34,151 nt of DNA from an uncultured Bacteroidia bacterium (GTDB lineage: Bacteria > Bacteroidota > Bacteroidia > Bacteroidales > Prolixibacteraceae), in the NCBI GenBank assembly GCA_903834845.1, contig CAILKW010000220.1, positions 1 through 34,151 on the forward strand, given 5' to 3'. The first letter of the stretch is position 1. Every line of letters begins with the position of its first letter. Position numbers and translations under genes: made by a program. A model generated the notes under the pieces. That model was not told the DNA's origin and did no database searches. It was given only the letters and a program-made list of their open reading frames with translations. This document shows positions 1 to 8,884 of the stretch, piece by piece.

Positions 1-900
1 GTAAACCTCATCCGGTGTTCCGCCACCAAGTACGTCACGTGGTGCAAGATTACCGATAAGCGCAACTTCCGGGCCGACCAATTCTCTGATTTGATTTATT
101 GGATGATCAAATGCAAAGTTAAAAAGATTAACACCAATCTCGTGTAAAAACGGGGCACAAATCAGACCAAAGGCATCGTTATGAAAAAAACGAATCTTTG
201 AAGGTACGGCACTGAATGATCTTTGTAAATAAGGAACAACAAATTCACGGCACTCCTCCTCACCGACAAAACCCACAATATCATCAAGTAGAAGAATCCC
301 TTCAATGGAGGGAAAACACTCTTTTTGATATTGAACCCATTCACAAATAAAACGGGTGATTTTTTCGAGAAGTTCATTTGCTTTCTCTGGTTCTAAAGCA
401 AGAAGCATCATAAACTCAGTAGTTCCCATCAAAAATGTGGCGATGTTTAAAGGGCCTCGTGACACTGCAAATTTTATTGAATGTCCCGATTGAATAATCT
501 GTGGCTCAAGTATTTTCAACCTGTTAATCATAAAAGGCAATAAACCATCGCATTTTACATTAGGTTGAGGAAGAGAAGCAATATCATCAGAAGTGTGTAT
601 TATCTTTTCGGCATGAGGAAGATTCTCGTTGTACCAGATTGAACGTGCCCCAAAAGCCGATGGTTCTGTACACATTCCATATTCGGACCAGAAGCCGGGT
701 AAAAAAGTGACATCAGGAAATGTTTCAATTGCTTTAATGTTTGTCTTCAGCCATGTTTCGTCCGAAGTGTAATAATCGAGAGTCGAAACCCCCGACCAGC
801 CCGGTAACCAAGGGCTGTCTATGATAAACCCCACAGATTTTTCATTCTGACTTTCACCATTTACGATAGCGAGAAGATTGTCCCATTCTATTTTGGTCAT
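1..900 (-). CDS. Uroporphyrinogen decarboxylase (URO-D) family protein, 3' end cut by window
   Basis: An open frame of 300 codons runs from an ATG at 900 to the left edge without a stop, so the C-terminus is missing. The protein resembles the URO-D/COG0407 superfamily, which includes uroporphyrinogen decarboxylase and the corrinoid methyltransferases MtaA/MtbA. Visible family-like stretches are RFFHNDAFGLICAPF (His about residue 240), GVNLFNFAFDHP and GPEVALIGNLAPRDVL. The His-x-Cys zinc motif of MtaA/MtbA is absent: the segment reads H-N-D. It is therefore probably neither a classical HemE nor a typical zinc methyltransferase. It lies downstream of the SusC/SusD pair on the same strand but behind a terminator, so it may be transcribed separately, and an association with that uptake system is inference. 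Its substrate is unknown. Family assignment is fairly confident, function is not. Confidence 0.8.
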   Translation of the reverse strand, partial: MTKIEWDNLLAIVNGESQNEKSVGFIIDSPWLPGWSGVSTLDYYTSDETWLKTNIKAIETFPDVTFLPGFWSEYGMCTEPSAFGARSIWYNENLPHAEKIIHTSDDIASLPQPNVKCDGLLPFMINRLKILEPQIIQSGHSIKFAVSRGPLNIATFLMGTTEFMMLLALEPEKANELLEKITRFICEWVQYQKECFPSIEGILLLDDIVGFVGEEECREFVVPYLQRSFSAVPSKIRFFHNDAFGLICAPFLHEIGVNLFNFAFDHPINQIRELVGPEVALIGNLAPRDVLGGGTPDEVY

Positions 901-938
901 GAGTAATATTGTACTTTAAAAAGTTAAAATAATTCAGC

Positions 939-946
939 CAAAAGTA
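939..946 (-). promoter_or_regulatory. Candidate -7 element for the URO-D gene
   Basis: On the minus strand this reads TACTTTTG, matching the Bacteroidetes -7 consensus TAnnTTTG, 38 bases before the URO-D start codon. A second match, TACCTTTG, lies at 1016-1023 next to the susD terminator. Neither has a convincing TTG box 19-21 bases upstream, so which one is used is uncertain. Confidence 0.35.
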
Positions 947-1020
947 TCATAGTACTAACATTAAATCATATAATTTCTTTGCCTTATATGATACTATTTT
1001 TGCAAGAATGTTGTTCAAAG

Positions 1021-1060
1021 GTAAAAATAACGCCATTGCTGAAGAATCAACAATGGCGTC
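1021..1060 (-). terminator. Rho-independent terminator after susD-like gene
   Basis: A 9-base perfect stem (1030-1038 with 1051-1059, core CGCCATTG/CAATGGCG) encloses a 12-base loop. On the minus strand it is followed by TATTTTTAC. It lies about 65 bases past the SusD stop and before the URO-D gene, which suggests the SusCD transcript ends here or is attenuated here. Confidence 0.75.
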
Positions 1061-1122
1061 AAAAAAAAAGTAATTAAATGTTTGAAAAAGTAACTTTCAT
1101 CGGCTTTTAATTTGATGAATCA

Positions 1123-3003
1123 TTAAATATCATCTGCTGCCGGAATAGCGGTTAATGGAGGCTTATTGTTTGCGTAACCATCGTAACCGAAATTCTGGTT
1201 TATTACTCCCTGTGTGTTCGAGCTAACCGAGCTTTGTGGTATTGGCCATAGAACATGAAAAGGACTTAATGTATATTCCTGTCCATTATTAGCTTTGACT
1301 CCTTTATTGTACCAATCGGTTTTTTCAGTTACCCTATCAAAGTAGAAATTTTTTGTTCCGAAATTTGCTGCTGTATAGGTATTCCCTTTATACGCTTTCC
1401 CTGTCTTTACAAAGATAAAGGAAATGCGGTTAAGCTCAGTTTTACGTGGTTCTTCCCAGAATAATTCACGGGCACGTTCGTCAAGAATAGTTCCGATATC
1501 GAATTTTGCTGCATCGGTATATGCTGCACATCCTGCACGAGTTCGAACAGCATTGACATCAGCCATAGCCTTAGCGATTTCCCCTTTCCACCAATATGCT
1601 TCGGCACGCAGCAAATATGTTTCGGCCAGACGGAAAACATACCAGTCGTAGGAACCTCCCTGCGGTTGAATTCTCCTTGGATCAGGATTGTAAATTTTGT
1701 AATGAGGCCAGCCAAACCAGTTTCTGATGGTATCGGTAGTTAATACTCCACCTGCTGAATTTCTTAACTGTAAAGGCTTATTGTAATAGGGATTAGCCTT
1801 CAAGTTTGGGTGATTATAAACAAGATCTTCCATGTTCATCCAGTTGTATTTTTTATGCCTCAGGTCATTCTGATCGTCCCAAATCATTCGTGTAGAATAA
1901 TTAGTTCCTCTTGCGCGTCCGATTCCACGGCCAAAAGTCTCAACCAATTTTATGTCCTGAGCTGCAACATCTGAAGTTGCAGGTCCTACACCATCCGGAG
2001 TTCTAAGGAAATTCGAGTTAGAGACACCCCAGAAAGGAACGGCCTGACGCATAATCTGAAGATCTAAACGCGAATCAATCAAATCCTCTCTTGAAAGAAC
2101 CATAAAAAGCACCTCTTTATTAGTACCCAGTGCTTTATTTGCATGCCAGTGCAATCTGGAAATCACATCATCCCTAACTATACCAAGTTTAGTTAAATAA
2201 TCACCCTCTTCTTTTGGTATCGCACCAAAAGGGGTTTTCATTAAACTATATGCTCCACCATCAATTGCACCGTTTGCGGCTGCTATCGCGGCATCAAACT
2301 CACCAAGTGCCAGATCAATTTTTGTAAGTAAATGTTGACAGGCACCTTTGGTAACACGGCCTCTATCAACATTATCCGTGCACCATTGAGCCGCAAACTC
2401 CATATCCTTTTTAATCTTTTGGAGAATAACCTCTCGTTTTGTAGTATAAAAATCAAGTTTTGGTTCAATTATTTCTTTACCGATAAAAGGAATATCACCA
2501 AATTGCTGTGTCAAACGATAGTAGCGGTAAGCTCTGTGAAAATATGCAGAACCTAAAACTGCGTTACGTTCAGCTTCGTTGGTGAATTTGGTTTGATCAA
2601 TACGAGAAATAACCACATTTGCATACTTAATACCTTTATAACCTTCGAGCCAAAACCACCCGATTCTGTTATAGTCAATATTATCGAGTTGAGAGCTTGG
2701 AGTAATTTGGATATTCATATTCATCGCCGGACCTGGTTTGTCGGTAGTTCCTTCAACGCAAACCTCCGAAAAAATTAGTTCTGTAATCATCGGGCAACCG
2801 TCTCCATACCACTCATAGCGCATGTTTCGTTCACAAGCAGTTAAAGCTCCGTACATTCCACGGGCATCAACAAACGCATTTTCCGGGGTAAAAATGGAAA
2901 GTGGTTTTGGCTCCAACCATTGGTCACTGCAATTCACTGTTCCCATTGCTAAAGGTATGAAAAGCAGGATTCGAAAAAATAATTTTATATTTAATGTCTT
3001 CAT
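1123..3003 (-). CDS. SusD/RagB-family outer-membrane nutrient-binding lipoprotein
   Basis: A 626-residue protein with a lipoprotein signal: a basic N-terminus, a hydrophobic stretch and a lipobox ending at Cys25 (GTVNCS). SusD proteins sit on the cell surface as a lid over their SusC partner and capture the nutrient. The C-terminal half has the conserved SusD pattern FRLAETYLLRAEAYWWKGE, then VNAVRTRAG and LDERARELFWEE, which are the TPR-like helices and C-terminal domain (RagB/SusD, PF07980). The start lies 23 bases after the SusC stop, so both are surely co-transcribed. No glycoside hydrolase, lyase or peptidase that would reveal the substrate is encoded in the window. Family assignment is very secure, ligand unknown. 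Confidence 0.95.
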   Translation of the reverse strand: MKTLNIKLFFRILLFIPLAMGTVNCSDQWLEPKPLSIFTPENAFVDARGMYGALTACERNMRYEWYGDGCPMITELIFSEVCVEGTTDKPGPAMNMNIQITPSSQLDNIDYNRIGWFWLEGYKGIKYANVVISRIDQTKFTNEAERNAVLGSAYFHRAYRYYRLTQQFGDIPFIGKEIIEPKLDFYTTKREVILQKIKKDMEFAAQWCTDNVDRGRVTKGACQHLLTKIDLALGEFDAAIAAANGAIDGGAYSLMKTPFGAIPKEEGDYLTKLGIVRDDVISRLHWHANKALGTNKEVLFMVLSREDLIDSRLDLQIMRQAVPFWGVSNSNFLRTPDGVGPATSDVAAQDIKLVETFGRGIGRARGTNYSTRMIWDDQNDLRHKKYNWMNMEDLVYNHPNLKANPYYNKPLQLRNSAGGVLTTDTIRNWFGWPHYKIYNPDPRRIQPQGGSYDWYVFRLAETYLLRAEAYWWKGEIAKAMADVNAVRTRAGCAAYTDAAKFDIGTILDERARELFWEEPRKTELNRISFIFVKTGKAYKGNTYTAANFGTKNFYFDRVTEKTDWYNKGVKANNGQEYTLSPFHVLWPIPQSSVSSNTQGVINQNFGYDGYANNKPPLTAIPAADDI

Positions 3004-3025
3004 TTGTTATTAGCTTTTAAGTGAA

Positions 3026-6000
3026 TTAGAGTGTCAAGTTAATTCCAATGGTAAAAGTACGAGGTGATGGGCCATTGGTCAGATTATTACTTTCGTTACG
3101 ATATTGTTCCGGATCCCAGAATTTCCATTGAGGTGCCCAATATGCTACATTCCTTATTGTACCAAATATTTTGAGATTACTAATATCAGCTTTTTGCAAT
3201 ATAGACCGGGGAACAGTATATGAGAGGCTTATATTGTCGAACCTTATAAATGAGCGTTCTCTCCAGACATTAAATACCGCTCCACCTTCGTTGGAATAGA
3301 TACGGGCGTATTCAGTAGTTGGATTTTCAGGTGTCCAGTAAGGAGTTATATATGCATTTATCCTTTCCGGAAATCCATCCCGGTTTTTGGCAACGTTGTA
3401 TGCGCCGTAATGTCCCCAATTAGAATAAAATGAAAGTCCGAGATCGAAATTATTAAAAATATTGAACTCCTGCCGCATGGTCCAACGATAAAGTGGTTCA
3501 GTTTGTCCCTGAAATTGATTGTCCAATTCATTTATTTTCCCGTTATTATCTACATCCTGAAGGTGAAAATCACCAGGGTATTGTCCGAATTTGGCAGCAT
3601 CAGTTTCTTGGCCTTTTTGCCATACACCTATAATTTTAGGCTCCCATATCTGGCTGATCGAATGTCCAATAAACCATTTGTTACTTGTGTCGTCACCCTC
3701 TTTTGTACCTATAATGTTTCCTTGTGCATCTTTGACATTAACTTGATCGCCGTAAAGGTGGACAATTTTATTCTTGTTATATGAAATATTAAAGTTTCCT
3801 CTCCATTTGAAATTTTTGTGATCAATGATTTTGGCATTCACAGTAAACTCAATTCCACGGTTCTCCAATTCGCCGAGGTTTGTTGCAACGGAACTGAATC
3901 CCAAAAGATCAGGCAATTTTCTATCAACCAAAAGATCAAGAGTATTCATCTTATAGTATTCAATTGAACCATCTAACATACCATCAAAAATAGAGTAGTC
4001 AACTCCAAAGTTTAATGCCCTACCCTTTTCCCATTTCAGGTTAGGATTTGCCATACGATTAACATACAACTGATTACTCTCATAAACTGTTCCCGTAGTA
4101 GTAGAATATGGATATTTCCCTATACTCATATCCGAAAGAGCATCATAACGGCCTACTTCGCGATTACCATTTTCACCCCAAGAAAGGCGTAGTTTGGTAT
4201 ATGTAAGAATATCGTTTTTAAAGAAATCTTCATCTGAAAGCACCCAGCCTAATGCCGCTGAAGGGAATGTTCCTCGTGGATTTCTCAATCCAAATGCAGA
4301 ATAGCCATCGCGACGAACAGATAGTGTCAACATATATTTGCTACGATAAGAATAAAAAACACGAGCCATCAAGGCATCGCCTGTACTGTACTCGTCATTA
4401 CTACTGATACTGTTAGCTGTGCTTTTACCTGCTGTCATATTATGAAATCCTAAGGCATCTGTTGGAGAAAATCCTTGTGTTGACATGGCGTTTTGCCAGC
4501 TTTGATATTTCTCAGCATTAGCAAGAAGTGTAACATCAATTTGATGAACTTCTTTTATTGTTTTATTCCATTTAACTAAGTGGTCTAACTGCCAACTATA
4601 AGTTGTGCTTTGTTCCCTATTTGCCTGACCTCCGAATTTAGCCCACTCTTCGTGAAGTGCCGACTGATGGTTCATATACTCATACCACTGAAAACGAGGT
4701 GAAAAATTCATTTGATATGATATCCCTAATGGGAAAGTCACTTTTGCGTATAAATTATTTGTGAGCGTATTATATATTTTTCTCCGATTCTGATACATTT
4801 TATCGTAAAGTGGATATTTTGAACCACGACCCAAGTCATCAACCGGACTGATTCGAATTGTTGTTCCATCATCCTTATAAATAGAACCCCAAGGTGAACT
4901 CCAAACCATTTGACTCCAATCGGCATTGATATTGCTTTCGTCACGATTGGCAAATTGTGTATTAATACCTACGTTCAGCCAATCTGTTACTTTGGCATCC
5001 AAATTAAGGCGACTTCTGATGGTTGAAAATTTATCCCCTACAATAACACCTTCATTACTATTGTACCCAACAGACCAATAGTATGTTACTTCGTCCTTTT
5101 TCCCGGATAAAGAGAGGTTGTGATCCTGTCGCAGACCAGTTTGAAAGACCAAATCTTTCCAGTTCGTTGGAGTGTTAGCTTTATAGTTTTTAACCTCCAC
5201 AGGCAAAAGACCCAAACGAGGTAACCAAATATCCAATAGTTCACCTGTTGAACCATCTCTCCACATTGCTTCAGTTACAGTAGAAGGTAATTTTGTTGGA
5301 TCATCAAATTTATACAGTTTTGCATTTGTAGCTGCATTGTAATAGTTTAAAGATTTCATTACGTCAGTGCGCCAGTTCAGAAAATCATAAGGATCATGCG
5401 CCTCCTGAAGAGTTGCCATAGTTGCAACGCCAACGCTTGAAGTAACATTGATCATCGGTTTTCCCTGTTTACCTTTTTTGGTAGTAATGATTATTACGCC
5501 ATTCGCAGCTCTTGCACCATACACAGCCGAAGAAGATGCATCTTTCAAAACATCAATAGTTTCAATGTCGGTAGGATTTATATCTTCCATACCACCCTGA
5601 TAAATTACACCATCTAGAACGATCAATGGAGATGAAGAGGTTTTCAAAGTGTTGTCACCCCTGATTTCAAGATCGCCACCACCTTTTGCAAGTGAAGAAA
5701 AACCTACGCTTAACCCGGCAATGTTGCCGCGAAGGATGTCCTGAACAGATTGTGGTTTCTCATTCTCCAACCTTTCCGATTTTACTGATGACACTGAACC
5801 TGTTAAATCTCTCTTTTTGGCAGTTCCGTAGCCGATAGCAACTACTTCATCAATTTTCAGTGTGCTTTCTTCGAGAGTTACATTAATTTCGGTCTGGTTT
5901 GTGATCGTTACCTCAGTACTATTGAAACCAATAAACGAATAAACCAAGATTGAATTTGGTTTCGCCCCAACCAAAGTATAGTTACCATCAAAGTCAGTTA

Positions 6001-6223
6001 CTGTTCCACTGGTCGTACCTTTAATAATAATAGCAACGCCTGGTAGTGCCTCTCCTGATTTGGCAATTACTTTCCCTTTGACCGTTTTTGTTGATTGAGC
6101 CATAACATTCGCAGGAAGCGAAAGCAGGCTGAACAAAACAATAAAAGCACTTAGCAAAACAGCTCCCAAAGTCTTGTTCAAATAGAGCATAAATCTCCCT
6201 TTTCCCCGATTCTTCTTTTTCAT
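3026..6223 (-). CDS. SusC/RagA-family TonB-dependent outer-membrane transporter
   Basis: A 1065-residue outer-membrane importer, the partner of the SusD-like lipoprotein immediately downstream. A signal peptide with likely cleavage after VMA (Ala42) is followed by a carboxypeptidase-D-regulatory-like domain (about 47-117, with GKVIAKSGEALPGVAI and TVTDFDGNYTL), a TonB-box-like stretch (IDEVVAIGYGT, about 124-134), a plug domain (about 135-250, with LKDASSSAVYGARAANG and VIIITTKKGK) and a long beta-barrel ending in FTIGINLTL. There is no N-terminal STN domain, so it is not the type controlled by an anti-sigma factor. The divergent AraC-type gene is the likelier controller. TonB/ExbBD energy coupling is family knowledge. 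Substrate unknown. Confidence 0.97.
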   Translation of the reverse strand: MKKKNRGKGRFMLYLNKTLGAVLLSAFIVLFSLLSLPANVMAQSTKTVKGKVIAKSGEALPGVAIIIKGTTSGTVTDFDGNYTLVGAKPNSILVYSFIGFNSTEVTITNQTEINVTLEESTLKIDEVVAIGYGTAKKRDLTGSVSSVKSERLENEKPQSVQDILRGNIAGLSVGFSSLAKGGGDLEIRGDNTLKTSSSPLIVLDGVIYQGGMEDINPTDIETIDVLKDASSSAVYGARAANGVIIITTKKGKQGKPMINVTSSVGVATMATLQEAHDPYDFLNWRTDVMKSLNYYNAATNAKLYKFDDPTKLPSTVTEAMWRDGSTGELLDIWLPRLGLLPVEVKNYKANTPTNWKDLVFQTGLRQDHNLSLSGKKDEVTYYWSVGYNSNEGVIVGDKFSTIRSRLNLDAKVTDWLNVGINTQFANRDESNINADWSQMVWSSPWGSIYKDDGTTIRISPVDDLGRGSKYPLYDKMYQNRRKIYNTLTNNLYAKVTFPLGISYQMNFSPRFQWYEYMNHQSALHEEWAKFGGQANREQSTTYSWQLDHLVKWNKTIKEVHQIDVTLLANAEKYQSWQNAMSTQGFSPTDALGFHNMTAGKSTANSISSNDEYSTGDALMARVFYSYRSKYMLTLSVRRDGYSAFGLRNPRGTFPSAALGWVLSDEDFFKNDILTYTKLRLSWGENGNREVGRYDALSDMSIGKYPYSTTTGTVYESNQLYVNRMANPNLKWEKGRALNFGVDYSIFDGMLDGSIEYYKMNTLDLLVDRKLPDLLGFSSVATNLGELENRGIEFTVNAKIIDHKNFKWRGNFNISYNKNKIVHLYGDQVNVKDAQGNIIGTKEGDDTSNKWFIGHSISQIWEPKIIGVWQKGQETDAAKFGQYPGDFHLQDVDNNGKINELDNQFQGQTEPLYRWTMRQEFNIFNNFDLGLSFYSNWGHYGAYNVAKNRDGFPERINAYITPYWTPENPTTEYARIYSNEGGAVFNVWRERSFIRFDNISLSYTVPRSILQKADISNLKIFGTIRNVAYWAPQWKFWDPEQYRNESNNLTNGPSPRTFTIGINLTL

Positions 6224-6313
6224 AAATAAATCTAAATTAATTGTTTAAAACAAGAATAATTGTTTTCTCTTCAGATGAATAATAATTTTTTAACAAAAAT
6301 AATTACTTTTTGA

Positions 6314-6345
6314 CAAAAATAAACTCTCATTACTACCTCAGTCAA
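6314..6345 (-). promoter_or_regulatory. Promoter for the SusC/SusD pair
   Basis: On the minus strand a TTG (6345-6343) is followed after 21 bases by TATTTTTG (6321-6314). This matches the Bacteroidetes TTG/TTTG - 19 to 21 bases - TAnnTTTG promoter. A second identical -7 octamer at 6301-6294 has no upstream box. The ATG of the SusC gene is about 90 bases downstream. Confidence 0.6.
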
Positions 6346-6369
6346 TATTTTATTTGCAAACACTTATAC

Positions 6370-6377
6370 TATATTTG
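6370..6377 (+). promoter_or_regulatory. -7 element for the AraC-type regulator
   Basis: TATATTTG followed by C fits TAnnTTTG and lies 54 bases before the chosen ATG at 6432. It would start a transcript downstream of the upstream TTG codon at 6354, which argues against that longer start. It lies about 25 bases from the divergent susC promoter, so one bound regulator could affect both. Confidence 0.5.
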
Positions 6378-6431
6378 CAGCTTCATTTTAGAGGAAACTT
6401 ATATTATTACCAATTAATATTATTATTATTA

Positions 6432-7298
6432 ATGAAGCCATTCAAAGAAGTCATTAACTATCCGGCTGATAACTCATTTTTGATAAAATATGATGATTTT
6501 CCCCATTTCACTTTTCCCTGGCATTTTCATAATGAATATGAAATAGTATTTATTATCAAGAGTTTTGGGAAAAAATTTGTCGGCGATTCGGTGGAAGAGT
6601 TTTCCGCTGGAGATTTATCTCTTTTCGGCAGCAAGCTTCCTCATTTTTATATGAACGATCAATTGTTTTATCAGGGAGATGACAATTTTAGGGTTAACGC
6701 AATTATTGTTCAGTTTCCAACAAGCTATTTTCCTCAGCAGCAATTGCAGCGACCTGAATTCGGATCAATAAAAAAACTGTTAAACAGTGCTTCTGCCGGT
6801 TTAAAATTTCCATCCGAAACTGCAGCAATTGGTGGCCCTATTCTTAACGACATGCTTAGAACAATCGGGATGGAACGCCATCTTCTATTTGTAAAATTGA
6901 TAGATTTCCTTGGAAGTTCAGAATCGCGGTTTATTGCAACTCCTGATTATACAAATTCGATTGATGATCAGGGGGAGCCACGAATGGCCAAAATTTATAA
7001 ATTCATAACTAGTAATTATAATAGAAAAATAACTCTCGAAGAGGTAGCCTCAGTTGCAGGAATGAATCCTTCAGCTTTTTGTCGCTACTTCAGACAAAAA
7101 ACGGGAAAAACTTATGCCCAATTTGTTAATGAACTAAGGATAAACTATGCCTGTAAACTTTTAAGACATGATAAACAAACTGTTGTGCATATTTGTGATG
7201 AAGCCGGATTCAATAATCTTTCAAATTTCAATCGTCAGTTTAAAGGCTTCACAGGAAAATCACCATCAGAATATCGTGAGTTATTCCGCGGAAAGTAG
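6432..7298 (+). CDS. AraC-family transcriptional regulator
   Basis: A 288-residue one-component regulator. The N-terminal cupin-like sensing domain shows the familiar WHFHNEYEIVFI and SAGDLSLFGSKLPHFY segments. The C-terminal ~100 residues carry the two AraC helix-turn-helix units (ITLEEVASVAGMNPSAFCRYFRQKTGKTY, shown here as positions about 215-240, and VVHICDEAGFNNLSNFNRQF, then GKSPSEYR). I chose ATG 6432 (MKPFKEV) because a longer reading from a TTG at 6354 adds a low-complexity leader and overlaps the promoter. The gene is divergent from the SusC/SusD pair, so it probably regulates their expression in response to a small sugar-like ligand. That link is inferred from position. Confidence 0.9.
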   Translation: MKPFKEVINYPADNSFLIKYDDFPHFTFPWHFHNEYEIVFIIKSFGKKFVGDSVEEFSAGDLSLFGSKLPHFYMNDQLFYQGDDNFRVNAIIVQFPTSYFPQQQLQRPEFGSIKKLLNSASAGLKFPSETAAIGGPILNDMLRTIGMERHLLFVKLIDFLGSSESRFIATPDYTNSIDDQGEPRMAKIYKFITSNYNRKITLEEVASVAGMNPSAFCRYFRQKTGKTYAQFVNELRINYACKLLRHDKQTVVHICDEAGFNNLSNFNRQFKGFTGKSPSEYRELFRGK

Positions 7299-7310
7299 TG
7301 GATCATTGTA

Positions 7311-7318
7311 TAATTTTG
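7311..7318 (+). promoter_or_regulatory. -7 element for the SRAP gene
   Basis: TAATTTTG fits TAnnTTTG and lies 28 bases before the ATG at 7346, just after the AraC-type stop codon. No clear -33 box is visible. Confidence 0.35.
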
Positions 7319-7345
7319 TATTTTTATAAAAATATTTCAATAAAA

Positions 7346-8164
7346 ATGTGCGGTAGATATATACTAATCCAGAAAGCAGAAGTTCTCGAAAAACGTTTCG
7401 GAGTAATCGTTCCTGATACTGTTCACCTGACTCCGTCATATAACATAGCTCCTGGAAAGCTTGCACCGGTAATCACAAATGAACATCCACTTGAAATTCA
7501 GATGTTTCGATTCGGCTTAACCCCATCGTGGATGACAAAACCATCTTTTTTTATCAATGCGCGAGCCGAAGGTGACCATAATTCAGACAACAATCCGGGT
7601 TATAGCGGAGCCAAAGGAATTATCACTAAACCAGCCTTCCGTAAAGCAATCAGAAGCCAGCGGTGCCTGATTCCAGCTGATGCATTTATTGAAGGTCCTG
7701 AAAAAGAAAAGCTGAATAAACCCTATGTTATTTATTTGCGAGATAAGGTACGACCGTTTGCATTCGCCGGAATCTGGGACTGCTGGAAGAACCCTGAGAC
7801 TGAAGAATTAATTAATTCCTTCGCCATTATTACAACTGTAGCGAATGAAGTAATGCAAAAAATAAATCACCACCGCTCACCGGTTATCCTCCACCAGAGT
7901 GACGAAAAACACTGGTTGTCTAACAGTCTTCCTTTGTCTGAAGTTACCCGACTTTTGATGCCTTACCCCGGTGTATTAATGAATGCATATCCAATAGCAC
8001 CAACTATTAAAAATCCCGGTGCAGACGATCCCGGACTTATTCACCCGGCAGGACAAAGAATAATGATTGAGACAGTAATCACAAGCAGATCTGAAGCTCG
8101 AATTACAGGAATGGGAAGTAATAAGAATTTTGGGTTTGACGAAAAGAATCCGTTGGGGATCTGA
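7346..8164 (+). CDS. SRAP-domain abasic-site DNA-protein crosslink protein (HMCES/YedK type)
   Basis: A 272-residue SRAP protein. Members covalently trap abasic sites in single-stranded DNA through Cys2, exposed after removal of Met1. The start at ATG 7346 is decided by this: it gives MCGRYI, placing the catalytic Cys at position 2, whereas an upstream alternative start would bury it. Other family residues are visible: FINARAE (Asn/Glu), CLIPADAFIEG (Glu), FAFAGIWD and HHRSPVIL (catalytic His). The length is normal to slightly long. It converges with an alkylguanine methyltransferase gene whose stop is 33 bases away, making a small DNA-damage neighbourhood. Confidence 0.95.
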   Translation: MCGRYILIQKAEVLEKRFGVIVPDTVHLTPSYNIAPGKLAPVITNEHPLEIQMFRFGLTPSWMTKPSFFINARAEGDHNSDNNPGYSGAKGIITKPAFRKAIRSQRCLIPADAFIEGPEKEKLNKPYVIYLRDKVRPFAFAGIWDCWKNPETEELINSFAIITTVANEVMQKINHHRSPVILHQSDEKHWLSNSLPLSEVTRLLMPYPGVLMNAYPIAPTIKNPGADDPGLIHPAGQRIMIETVITSRSEARITGMGSNKNFGFDEKNPLGI

Positions 8165-8196
8165 GCCATTTGACATGGAAAAGCTCTATCAAAAAA

Positions 8197-8709
8197 TCAA
8201 CTTATAAAATTCATTGTCTCTTTTTCCTGAAACAATAGGTTTTTCCCTGAATTTTGTTGCTCGTGAAATAATAGCCATTTTTTCCTTTCTAAACCACCTG
8301 CATATCCTGTGAGTTTTCCGTTATTACCGATAATCCGGTGACAGGGAATGACAATAGGTAAAGCGTTTCTCGCATTGGCCATCCCAACTGCCCTGCTTGA
8401 TTTTTCAGACCCCGTTGCCCGTGCTATTTCAAGATAGCTCTTTGTGAAACCATATTTTACATCCACAACATTATTCCAAACGCGATGTTGAAAATCAGTG
8501 CCATCAGGATCAATAGGCAAATCGAACAGTTGTCGGTTTCCCAAAAAATAATCTTCAAGTTGCTTTTTACTGCGAAACAGAATTTCAGGGATATAAGTTT
8601 TAACCTCAATATAATCAGCATTAAACTCAATCATTTTGAGTCTCAATTCATCCGAAACCAGTTTCAAAACTCCGATCGGACTATTCATTGTTATAAAGAA
8701 TACTGCCAT
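8197..8709 (-). CDS. ogt: Methylated-DNA--protein-cysteine (O6-alkylguanine) methyltransferase
   Basis: A 170-residue suicide repair protein that moves alkyl groups from O6-alkylguanine to its own Cys. The active site IPCHRIIG is present (Cys123), as are the recognition region FQHRVWNNV, the helix-turn-helix GSEKSSRAVGMANARN and the downstream GYAGGLERKKWLL. ATG 8709 is chosen; a TTG two codons upstream is also in frame but less likely. There is no Ada-type N-terminal domain, so it resembles Ogt/MGMT. It is convergent with the SRAP gene and divergent from rlmN. Matches to the Bacteroidetes -7 box on this strand occur at 8757-8764 and 8777-8784. Confidence 0.95.
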   Translation of the reverse strand: MAVFFITMNSPIGVLKLVSDELRLKMIEFNADYIEVKTYIPEILFRSKKQLEDYFLGNRQLFDLPIDPDGTDFQHRVWNNVVDVKYGFTKSYLEIARATGSEKSSRAVGMANARNALPIVIPCHRIIGNNGKLTGYAGGLERKKWLLFHEQQNSGKNLLFQEKETMNFIS

Positions 8710-8811
8710 AACCAATTTATTATTAATTCATTTCGATGGAGAAAGATATACAAGGACAAAAATACAAAACAACGGTCAAAGATATGAAGTACCTTACGAA
8801 ACTTTAAATAC

Positions 8812-8819
8812 TACCTTTG
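8812..8819 (+). promoter_or_regulatory. -7 element for rlmN
   Basis: TACCTTTG followed by C, a canonical TAnnTTTGC, lies about 65 bases before the rlmN ATG. No clear upstream TTTG box at 19-21 bases. In the same intergenic region the minus strand has -7 matches for the methyltransferase gene. Confidence 0.5.
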
Positions 8820-8884
8820 CGGCAAGTTGTTGATTGTGTTTTAAGTGTGATATTTGTTGAAATAATTCAAATAATTAATAAGTG

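Noticed and set aside
6354-6431. Longer N-terminus of the AraC-type gene from a TTG codon
   Set aside because: It adds a low-complexity Leu/Tyr-rich leader, uses TTG, and overlaps the TATATTTG promoter element. The ATG at 6432 begins where family similarity starts.
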